Part shown: positions 37,591-45,043 of the stretch, in pieces
How positions within the stretch are numbered: the first letter of the stretch is position 1
How the letters are laid out: the number at the start of each line of letters is the position of its first letter
NCBI GenBank assembly: GCA_965215385.1
Contig: OZ244059.1
Span: 558,001-622,000 of the forward strand
DNA from: JAPORY01 sp965215385
GTDB lineage: Bacteria; Pseudomonadota; Alphaproteobacteria; Rhodobacterales; Rhodobacteraceae
Length of the DNA stretch: 64,000 nucleotides
Direction: 5' to 3'
Notes under the pieces: generated by a model
The model's database searches: none
Seen by the model: the letters and a program-made list of their open reading frames with translations, nothing else
What the model was told of the DNA's origin: nothing
Position numbers and translations under genes: made by a program

Positions 37591-37911
37591 ATGACCGAAG
37601 AACGCGACAACGCCCTAGCGATTGCCAAGCTGGAAGGTGAATTGAAGGCCATCGAGGAACGCATGGAAACGAAGCAAGCGGAGTACCGCACTGACATATC
37701 GCTCTTGGCGGAAAAGATGTCCGAGAACATCGGTAGGATCGAAAAAGACGCCGCCAAGCGCGATACGGAGGCCACTCAGCGCGAAACGCGGTTGGCTGAG
37801 ACCATCAGCCAGAACTCCAAAGAAGCCGCACAGCGGGAAACGCGGTTGATCTTTGCGATGATCGCGGTTGTCGGAATTGGTCTAACCATTTTTGGATTCA
37901 TAACCACCTAG
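37591..37911 (+). CDS. Small coiled-coil protein with C-terminal membrane anchor
   Basis: The 106-residue protein is almost wholly charged and heptad-like through residue about 85 (ERDNALAIAKLEGELKAIEERMETK, then two near-repeats of RDTEATQRETRLAET / NSKEAAQRETRL). A single helix follows, LIFAMIAVVGIGLTIFGFI. It resembles small tail-anchored proteins of phage or plasmid islands, but no function can be assigned. CTCGGGGA precedes the ATG. The internal 12-residue repeat around QRETRL suggests recent duplication. It lies inside the mobile island next to IS elements. Confidence 0.55.
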   Translation: MTEERDNALAIAKLEGELKAIEERMETKQAEYRTDISLLAEKMSENIGRIEKDAAKRDTEATQRETRLAETISQNSKEAAQRETRLIFAMIAVVGIGLTIFGFITT

Positions 37912-38017
37912 CATGAGTGCTAAAGCGGCCTAGAATGCAATAGTTCGCTGCAGACCGCATCAGATCGGGCAATTGGCTTCAATCGGGCGAGACTAGTATA
38001 TCGTATCAGTACCACCT

Positions 38018-38959
38018 TTACCTATTGTTCGCCATTCTTTCGCCGAAGTTTTGCCAATGAAACGTTACCGGTGCTTGATTTATCTCATCAATCCCCAGGA
38101 GAATTCGCCACCGCAAGTCGGCCAGCGAATCGACTCTGATATGCCGGAGAAAAGTACGAGACATCTTCGAAAATGCGACCTCAACCAAATTCAGCCATGC
38201 GGCATGCACTGGCGTATGCACATACTGAAACCGACCGAGGCGGGTTGCCAAATATTCTCTGGTTTCTTTGGATGTGTGGGATGAATGATTATCAAGAATG
38301 ATGCGGATGGAAGCATCTGGCGGATAATGGGCGTCCAATCGTTTGAGGAGTGCGATGAACTCACGGCTTTGGTGCCGTAACTCGACATCGGTGCTAATCT
38401 CCCCGGTGTGAAGATCAAGAGTGGCAAGGATCGATAAGGTGCCATAGCGCACATATTCGTAATCGCGTGCCCTCTGTGCATACGGCCCCGCAACCGGCGG
38501 CCGATCTGGCACTCGAAGGCCCAAGGCCTGCACAGGCTTTTCGTCGACACTCACGCTGTAAACGGCGGGCTTGGTGCCAGTCGGCGTCGTCGCTGGCATC
38601 GAAACCTGCTGATAGACCATCAACACTTCGGCCCTGTTTTCCTCAAAGTTGGGATCCTTCCGTTCCCGATAATATCGGACGCGAGGCGGCTTGAGTTGAT
38701 TTTTATCTAAGATCCGCCATATCGCCATTTTACTGACAGGGGATAGGGGTGGAAAACCGGCTGCTGCCGCTTGTTGGCACACATAGCGAGCCAAGGCCGA
38801 AAGGGTCCACAACTTCGCAGCCAATCCGAGGTCCTTGGGTTTGCGACCGGCCAAGTTCACGACCCAAGCCTTACTGTCGTCCGAAATCTCAGGCTCGCGC
38901 CCCGGCCGCAGCAAATCACGCAAGGCGGCATCAGGCCCCATATTGGTTGCATTCTCAAT
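38018..38959 (-). pseudogene. IS630-family transposase, 5'-truncated by IS30 copy B
   Basis: About 310 codons remain. The DDE core is visible as VYSVSVDEKPVQALG, IRIILDNHSSHTS and WLNLVEVAFSKM. The front part (RKPKDLGLAAKLWTLSALARY) is the conserved linker of this IS630 subgroup, but the roughly 80-residue N-terminal helix-turn-helix is missing. The frame runs straight into the end of IS30 copy B at 38960, whose last bases supply a false start. The missing part is not on the other side of copy B, so a rearrangement followed the insertion. The catalytic residues are intact but the protein is probably unusable without DNA-binding domain. Confidence 0.85.
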
Positions 38960-40618
38960 GCCCGCTTTCAACAATGAAGTAAAACGCTGGCGTTTTTTGA
39001 CTAGACTTTAGTGTTTATCTCAGCCGGGGATTGACGCCGGGGTTATCAAGAACGGTTCGCTGTGTTGTCAGTGGTCAACAGCGGTCGCACTCTCTAACTG
39101 GGACTTTAGATCAGTCTCCGGTCAAGCGCAAGTAAAGTGCAATCCGATCTTTGCACCGGCACCGCGGCTGATCATGTCGACGGCTCGTCGACACGCGATT
39201 GAACACCGTCGATAATGCGGGGGTTGCAGCCGGCGGCAGCCGCCTTTCCATCTGGATCTGTCGGGCACCGATCGACGCGCTTCGGCGACACGATACGAAG
39301 CAGCGGCAGATACCCCGATGCCGACTGGAACCGGGAATAGGCCAGACTTGTTCGCGGCGGCCGGCGGACCGATACCATCTAATCGACACTCCTCCGGTGC
39401 CCGCGTCCGTTCTTTCATTCCACCAAGAACCGGGATTACCCAATTGTGCCCCGTGTTCTGACCGCAAACCCGTGACGGATTGGCAGACAGAGAGACGATG
39501 TTTTCCCGGTAGCCGATGATCAAGTCGATCATTATGCGGTCGCCATTTTGCGACGAGTATGAGCGTTCAGGCCCTGGCCGCCGCCATCACCTCCTGCGGG
39601 GTGCGATACCCCAAGACCTGGCGTGGGCACGTATTGAAAGCATCCGGCACGCGCTGCACTGCCGCCGCCGTCACCGCCTGGAAATCGGTGCCCTTCGGAA
39701 AATAGCCGCGGATCAAGCCATTCGTATGTTCGTTTAAACCACGTTCCCAAGACGCATAGGGACGGGCAAAGCAGAACGCCGCGGATAAGGTTCGAGCCCT
39801 TGTTTCATGACGCGCAAATTCCTTGCCGTTGTCGGCGGTAAGGGAGTGCACCGGATACGGTGCCAGTCGGGTGTAAATGGCCTCAGCCACCGCTACCGCC
39901 GTTTTGCGACTAACCTTCGGTATTAACACGAGTTTCGACATCCGATCCACCAGCGTGACCAGCGCCCCGCGGTGCCCCTTGCCAATCACGGTATCCACCT
40001 CCTAGTCTCCAACCCGCGACTTGGCCGCAACGCACTCCGGACGCTCGGAGATGTCCACCCGGTTCGGAAGGCAGCCGCGCCCACAATCCCGGCCCGCCGT
40101 CACATTCGGCTTCTTGCCCCGCCGCGCTGCCGATCCGCCCGAATATACTGATAGATCCTCTCGGCACTCACCGAAACCACCCCGTCGAGACCCAAACGAC
40201 CCGCTATCTGCTACGGACCCCAGGCCAAAACCAAGAGGCCTTCAATCCGGAACCAGAGTTCCGCCGTCAGCTTCCACGGCCGCGACGACGCCGCACGGCG
40301 ACGCTCTCGCGCCTTTTGTTCCGCTTGCTTGTGACGGTTCCCCCGTTCACCACTGTTACGACGAAGTTCCCGTGAAATCGTCGCCGGGTTGCGGTTCATT
40401 TCGCGGGCGATGGCACGCAGCGAATACCCGCTGGCCTTCAAGGCGTGAATTTAGCATCGATCGGCGTCGGTCAGATGGTGGTAGCCGTTTGGCATCGGAA
40501 TCTCCTTAAAAAAAATCGTCAGAGATTCATACCAACTCCTGACCCCAATACAACACCTGTGATCCAACATCCTCTAAACCACAACATCGCCGCGTTGCAG
40601 TTCAAAATTGAACGGACG
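38960..40618 (-). mobile_element. IS30-family element, copy B (inactive)
   Basis: About 1.66 kb, same orientation as copy A. The ends are GCCCGCTTTCAACAATGAAG (38960 side) and CCGTCCGTTCAATTTTGAAC (40618 side, read inward). The distal repeat is worn (GTAAAACGC in place of GTGCAACAC). The transposase gene carries two stops and a 28-base deletion. The roughly 600-base tail is conserved. Confidence 0.85.
39567..40495 (-). pseudogene. IS30 transposase pseudogene (copy B)
   Basis: Relative to copy A it has a CAA-to-TAA stop at codon 15 (40451-40453), a TGG-to-TAG stop in the EVDT region (40012-40014), and a 28-base deletion near 40118. The deletion lies between short CCCCG repeats and shifts the frame. 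The helix-turn-helix and the C-terminal DDE half are still recognisable in separate open stretches. Copy C has the same codon-15 stop. Confidence 0.9.
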
Positions 40619-40840
40619 GTGTCTGCTAAAATACTCGTATATCCGCAATAAGACTTGGACGTCATTGATTTTTCGCTTGATTTCCAGATGGCGAAGATTT
40701 ATCGTTTTCAGTATAATTCAAGCGCATACATACAAAATATGCAAAAAACGCCGAATCTTCGCCAGACATTCGTATCTCAACAACACTTTGAGGACATTAT
40801 GCGAGAGAACGTCATCACGCAACCCCACTTGGGCGCGGCT

Positions 40841-40920
40841 AGTGGGTCAGTTTGCAATTCACCCTTGCCATCGGACATCAAAAGGTGTAGACTGAAGACA
40901 TCAATTCCATTGGAGGACTC
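40841..40920 (+). repeat. Upstream module of poly-C gene 2
   Basis: This begins AGTGGGTCAGTTTGCAATTCA and ends CATTGGAGGACTC before the start codon. It aligns with 27941-28026 upstream of poly-C gene 1. The TCAGTTTGCAATTCA here pairs as an imperfect inverted repeat with the 3' flank (reverse complement CTCAGTTTGACAATCA, near 41690-41705), so both ends of the module share one repeat. Confidence 0.6.
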
Positions 40921-41598
40921 ATGATGAAACATTACCCCCCCCCCCCCCCCCCTAAAAACCTGACAGCCCCTAGAGCCGCCCTCGCGGCCCTGACGCTGGC
41001 GATAATACTCGCCCTGCCATCGGCGGTAATGGCGCAGAACGCCTGCACACCTGGGACAGAAGAGCAGCGAAGGAAAGATGCGACCTGCACGGTATCCATC
41101 ACCGGCAACATCAAGGGCTCCCATTTGAGCGGCTGCGGCGGCGATTACCTGCGCTGGCATGTGCGCCTGTCCTCCACCAATCCCGCCGTCGCCTTTAGAG
41201 ACTTTGGCGGATCAACCGTCAGAATTGAATTAAAAACCCAGCCAACCGCTGAATGGAACCAGCTGGAATGGCGGCGCGAAGGCGGCGCGTGGCAAAATTT
41301 CTCCCCGAGTCGAGGCGGCGGTTATACTACGTTTGGAACCGGAGCCTTGGACCAAGACTTGACCCTCGATGTCCGGCCCAAGGCCGGGGCCGTGATCAAG
41401 GGCTTTGGCGGTAACATAGGCGGCGGCATGATGGCATTTTGGGTTGATGAAATTAGGTCCGACCCCAAGCCGTATGCAGTCAGGAAAACCAGCACCACCG
41501 CCTTCTTCTCGAGTGGCGAGGGCTGCGGCCGCAGCCTGCCCGCCGGCTATAACGAGCCGGACGGCTATCTCTATGAGGACGGGGTGCGCATCCGCTGA
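40921..41598 (+). CDS. Secreted protein with N-terminal polyproline (poly-C gene 2)
   Basis: I do not recognise this 225-residue product. It starts MMKHYPPPPPPKNLTAP, with prolines encoded by 18 consecutive C, then a hydrophobic stretch (about 19-37) and a signal-peptidase site near VMAQNA. The mature domain has four cysteines and Gly/aromatic-rich, beta-type stretches (YLRWHVRLSS, TVRIELKTQP, WNQLEWRREGGAW, LTLDVRPKAG, GGNIGGGMMAFWVDE). It could be a beta-sandwich domain. GGAGG sits four bases before the first ATG and seven before the second (40924), so the second may be the true start. Same layout as poly-C gene 1, but unrelated mature sequence. Confidence 0.78.
   Translation: MMKHYPPPPPPKNLTAPRAALAALTLAIILALPSAVMAQNACTPGTEEQRRKDATCTVSITGNIKGSHLSGCGGDYLRWHVRLSSTNPAVAFRDFGGSTVRIELKTQPTAEWNQLEWRREGGAWQNFSPSRGGGYTTFGTGALDQDLTLDVRPKAGAVIKGFGGNIGGGMMAFWVDEIRSDPKPYAVRKTSTTAFFSSGEGCGRSLPAGYNEPDGYLYEDGVRIR
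40935..40952 (+). repeat. Homopolymer run of 18 C after the start codon
   Basis: Eighteen consecutive C bases begin in the fifth codon of poly-C gene 2. No other run of this kind beyond the one at 28035 was seen in the window. It is a likely slippage site; the frame is open at this length. Confidence 0.85.
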
Positions 41599-41608
41599 CC
41601 AACGGGAG

Positions 41609-41647
41609 CCAGTCCCACAGGTCGCCCCTCGCCCGTGGGACCGGCTG
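41609..41647. terminator. Hairpin after poly-C gene 2
   Basis: AGCCAGTCCCAC and GTGGGACCGGCT form a 12-base stem with one mismatch, about ten bases after the stop codon. It lacks a T tract. It probably stabilises or ends the transcript of the preceding gene. Confidence 0.45.
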
Positions 41648-41661
41648 GCTCACGCCGGCAG

Positions 41662-41708
41662 GCACGATCTTCGAGCCAAACCACCACCATGATTGTCAAA
41701 CTGAGACA
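41662..41708 (+). repeat. 3' flank motif of the poly-C module, copy 2
   Basis: GCACGATCTTC, 23 bases, TCAAACTGAGACA, identical in spacing to 28616-28662. The reverse complement of the right part pairs with the start of the upstream module, so the whole module of about 860 bases is bounded by inverted repeats. Confidence 0.62.
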
Positions 41709-42167
41709 GTACCTCCGCATGTGGTGGCCCTGATTTACCAAAGACGGCTCCTGATGAAGTGCAGGCACGGAACCATTGGCAAATCCCGCTCGGCAATTCG
41801 CTATTATCACGCAAACACGATGATCCCTTGATTGTGAGATTGATTGAAGAGGGATTAGCGGAATTTGTTGCCGAATCGCTGGTTGAGGTATCGACAGCGA
41901 TGCTTCAAGACCTGCTGAATTGAAACCAAACATTAAGCTTGCCGCAGCCGAGAAGAAATATAACTTGAGCATAACACACATGTCTTGCCCGCGACCGTAG
42001 ATTGGCCCATAAGTGCCAAAAGTGCCGGCGATTGTCGTCACTCACGAACGTCTACTCTCTCTCGTTCCTTGCCAAGCCGATACTGCAACCGTTTGAAGTC
42101 TCGGCACTATTCGTCTCGAGCAGTTGAGTCTTACCTAGCCACAAAATAGCATCCCTAAGAATTGACA
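41709..42167. other. Intergenic, decayed DNA
   Basis: No intact gene. A plus-strand stretch of about 37 codons (near 41811-41924, KHDDPLIVRLIEEGLAEFV...MLQDLLN, then TGA) looks protein-like but matches no family I know. The right part should hold the terminator of the long minus-strand operon ending at 42168. Confidence 0.35.
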
Positions 42168-42611
42168 CTAGGTAAAACGCGATTTCAGGGCGTCAAATCC
42201 AGCCTGAAATACCTCGTCCCTAACAATCCGCGACAATTCCTCTTCTTGACCAGGCGGGGTACTGAATTTGGCCCACCAACTGCCGAACGTGGTGTTGCCA
42301 TCAGTAACACGAGTGAGCGAGAGGCCAGCGGTGTAGTCGAGAAGCTTTAGATCTGCCTCAAGAATGCAATAAGAGAAACTGTGGTTGCGGTCGGAAAGTG
42401 CCAATAGCTGCTCGCGAATTCGCCCACCGTCAGCTGTGCTGAAGTTGCGGATACAGCCAATCTGATCGGATGGGGCACCGGTTTCAATCCGGCTTTCGGC
42501 AATCAGAGGGTGCCAGTCTGGCATGGCATTGAAGTCACGAACAACTGCCCAAACGCGATCAATTTCGGTCGGAACGACGGATGACACCCAAATATTAATC
42601 ACCTTTCTCAT
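42168..42611 (-). CDS. SRPBCC-family protein
   Basis: The 147-residue protein begins MRKVINIWVSSVVPTEIDRVWAVVRDFNAMPDWHP, the classic start of the START/Bet v1-like (SRPBCC) fold, with RNFSTADGGRIREQLLALSD and GSWWAKFSTPP later. Such proteins bind hydrophobic small ligands. Function unknown. The ATG at 42611 lies inside the flotillin 3' end (17-base overlap) and has AAGGGG upstream, showing translational coupling to the flotillin. It is the last gene of the transporter/Tm-1 operon. Confidence 0.85.
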   Translation of the reverse strand: MRKVINIWVSSVVPTEIDRVWAVVRDFNAMPDWHPLIAESRIETGAPSDQIGCIRNFSTADGGRIREQLLALSDRNHSFSYCILEADLKLLDYTAGLSLTRVTDGNTTFGSWWAKFSTPPGQEEELSRIVRDEVFQAGFDALKSRFT

Positions 42612-44184
42612 CCTCGTTCCCCTTACTCTTGGCAAGGCTTTGGGCGTCTCTTGCGGCACGCATCACATCGCCCATGCTGGAAATATTAGTACCTTCGACA
42701 CCGATTTCTTTCATTAACTCATCAATCATCGGAGCTTGCACGCGGTAGCGTAAGGCACTGTCTATGACTTCGTCGGTGGGAGTACGGCCCGACGACGAGT
42801 CCGAATTACCACCCATGTGGATCAATTTTATGGCGTCAATTTTCTCTATTGGCTTCACGGTCTCGGCGATCACCAACTCCAGTTTCTCAATTAACTGGGC
42901 ACGCAAGCGACCCGCACGCGCGTCGCTGGTCAGGACATTCTCAGCTTCATTTTTAAGACGATCCGCCTCCGCCAATACCGTAGACCGGAGTTGTTCAGCT
43001 GTGGTCTCGCGCGTGACGTCAATCTTGGAGACCGTAGCGAGCCGCTCTGCCGCCGCAACCTCTTGAGCCGTTGACACCGATTCGGTCGCCCGAGCTGCTG
43101 CCGAAAGTTGTGCCTCGGCATCAATCCGAATTTCAGCCTCCTGAACCGATTTTGCTAACACCTCTATAGCAGTTTCAATTTTTGTGAGATCAATGAATTT
43201 CTGGCGTTCGATTTCGAGTCGCCGCAGTTCTTGTTCGCGTAACACCCGACTTTCATCCATTGCGCGTTCGGCCGCATAGCGCGCCCGTTCCACTTCTTCC
43301 TTGGCAGCAATCTCCCGTTGGTTGGTGGATTTCGTGCCAGCAATTCTTGCGGCTTCCGCCTCGGCATCGCGCTCGGCTTTTTGTCGCGCAATCTCAGCCT
43401 GTTGTTCGGCCCGTTTAATCTCAATCTCTTGTTCCTGCTCCAATTTGGCTAATTGACTCTCTCGCTCTAGAGCGAGCGTCTGCTTCTCTGCCGCAAGATT
43501 TGCCGCTCGTATGGCGACCGCCGACTTTTGTTCAATATCGTTGCGTAGCTGGCGCCGTTCTTCAACGGTATCGATCAATTGCGTCAATCCTTTGGCGTCG
43601 AATTGATTGGCTGGATTGAAATGTTCAAGTGCTGTCTGATCAAGATTACGGATCGCAACCGACGACAGTTCGAGACCGTTCTTGGTTAGCACGGGAGCGA
43701 TACGTGCTTGCACGGCTTCGACAAAGCCAGAGCGATTGTCATGCAATTCATTGAGCGTTTGCTCGGCCGCAACGGCACGAAGAGCGCCTAGAAACTCGCT
43801 CTCATAAAACGCAGCCAAGTCCTCTGGGCGATTGGTCAGTGCCCCCAAGGTTGTAGCAGCGCGTGCAACCGCCTCAGCACTAGGTGACACCCGCAAGAAA
43901 AACTCGGCGTCAACGTCGACCCGCATCCGATCCGAGGTAATGAGCCCCTTGTCCTGTTCGGCTTTGAGAACGACTTTCGACAACCCCAAACTGATGGAAA
44001 CAACTTGATGCAATATTGGAAGTACGAATAGACCTTCATCAAGCGCCACCTTGCGCCCGCGAAACCCAGTGCGGACATAGGCTCGGTCGGACGCTCCCCG
44101 AAGATAAAACCAGTTCAGAAGCCAGATTACGGCAACAACGGCGATGACTGCAACAATCATCCAAGTGAGTTCGGTGTTCGACAT
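42595..44184 (-). CDS. Flotillin-like band-7 protein
   Basis: The 529-residue protein has an N-terminal helix (residues 5-25), a band-7/SPFH domain (LYLRGASDRAYVRTGFRGRKVALDEGLFVLP and VDVDAEFFLRVSP) and a long Ala/Glu-rich coiled coil (about 240-450) typical of flotillins. The C-terminal part, MGGNSDSSSGRTPTDEVIDSALRYR, ends in a charged tail. Flotillins scaffold ordered membrane patches. GAGGGAGGAAACA precedes the ATG at 44184. The frame extends upstream but has no start signal there. In this operon it may organise the transporter in the membrane; that is inference. Confidence 0.9.
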   Translation of the reverse strand: MSNTELTWMIVAVIAVVAVIWLLNWFYLRGASDRAYVRTGFRGRKVALDEGLFVLPILHQVVSISLGLSKVVLKAEQDKGLITSDRMRVDVDAEFFLRVSPSAEAVARAATTLGALTNRPEDLAAFYESEFLGALRAVAAEQTLNELHDNRSGFVEAVQARIAPVLTKNGLELSSVAIRNLDQTALEHFNPANQFDAKGLTQLIDTVEERRQLRNDIEQKSAVAIRAANLAAEKQTLALERESQLAKLEQEQEIEIKRAEQQAEIARQKAERDAEAEAARIAGTKSTNQREIAAKEEVERARYAAERAMDESRVLREQELRRLEIERQKFIDLTKIETAIEVLAKSVQEAEIRIDAEAQLSAAARATESVSTAQEVAAAERLATVSKIDVTRETTAEQLRSTVLAEADRLKNEAENVLTSDARAGRLRAQLIEKLELVIAETVKPIEKIDAIKLIHMGGNSDSSSGRTPTDEVIDSALRYRVQAPMIDELMKEIGVEGTNISSMGDVMRAARDAQSLAKSKGNEDEKGD

Positions 44185-44195
44185 TGTTTCCTCCC

Positions 44196-45032
44196 TCAAA
44201 TCATATCGCCGATCGCCTTGAAGGCGCGGGTCTGTTCGGTAAGTGCAGTTTCGGTCGGAAGGCGCTCCATCGAGGAGGCACCATAGAAGCCATGGCAATT
44301 CTGGGTATTCCTGAGAATATACGCGGCATCTTCTGGCATTGCCACGGGTCCGCCATGGACGAGTACGATCAAATCTGGATTCACGCTCAGCGCCGCTTCT
44401 GCCCACTCGTCGACACAGGATGGACAGTCTTTGAGTTTGAGCGCGGTTTCGGCACCGATTGCGCCGCCTGTGGTCAAGCCAAGATGCGCGACGATAACAT
44501 CGGCACCGGCACGGGCCATGGCCTCTGCATCCTGCGGCGAGAAGACGTACGGGGTCGTCAACAGATCTTTCGCGTGGGCTCGCGCAATTAGGTCGACCTC
44601 AAGCGCATACGCCATTCCCGTCTCTTCAAGATTGGCCCGAAAATTCCCGTCGATTAACCCAACCGTCGGAAAATTTTGTATGCCCGAAAAGCCTACTCTT
44701 CGAATATCGTCGAGATAGACATCGAAGTTGCAAAACGGATCAGTTCCATTCACGCCCGCTAACACTGGCGTTGAGCGCGTGACCGGCAGTACCTCATTCG
44801 CCATTTCCATCACGATTTCATTGGCGTTGCCATAGGCCAACAGTCCCGATAACGATCCTCGCCCGGCCATCCGATAGCGCCCTGAATTATAAATCACGAT
44901 CAGATCAATGCCGCCGTTTTCCTCGCATTTGGCTGACAGGCCCGTTCCCGCTCCCCCGCCGACGATTGGCACGCCATCCGCCTTCATTTCTTGGAGTTTC
45001 GCAATCACAGTGGAACGTTCAAAGTAGGGCAT
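44196..45032 (-). CDS. Phosphoenolpyruvate-hydrolase-family TIM-barrel protein
   Basis: The 278-residue protein has the family's GAGTGLSAKCEENGGIDLIVIYNSGRYRMAGRGSL start, GVNGTDPFCNFDVYLDD, GFSGIQNFPTVGLIDG, and VHGGPVAMPEDAAYIL. Members are annotated as PEP-hydrolase/Tm-1-partner TIM barrels, related to the isocitrate lyase/PEP mutase barrel, and are often encoded next to a Tm-1-like protein, as here (11 bases downstream of it). Substrate is unknown. The ATG at 45032 is preferred because AAGGAG lies seven bases upstream; a GTG two codons earlier is also in frame. Confidence 0.9.
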   Translation of the reverse strand: MPYFERSTVIAKLQEMKADGVPIVGGGAGTGLSAKCEENGGIDLIVIYNSGRYRMAGRGSLSGLLAYGNANEIVMEMANEVLPVTRSTPVLAGVNGTDPFCNFDVYLDDIRRVGFSGIQNFPTVGLIDGNFRANLEETGMAYALEVDLIARAHAKDLLTTPYVFSPQDAEAMARAGADVIVAHLGLTTGGAIGAETALKLKDCPSCVDEWAEAALSVNPDLIVLVHGGPVAMPEDAAYILRNTQNCHGFYGASSMERLPTETALTEQTRAFKAIGDMI

Positions 45033-45043
45033 CGGCACTCTCC

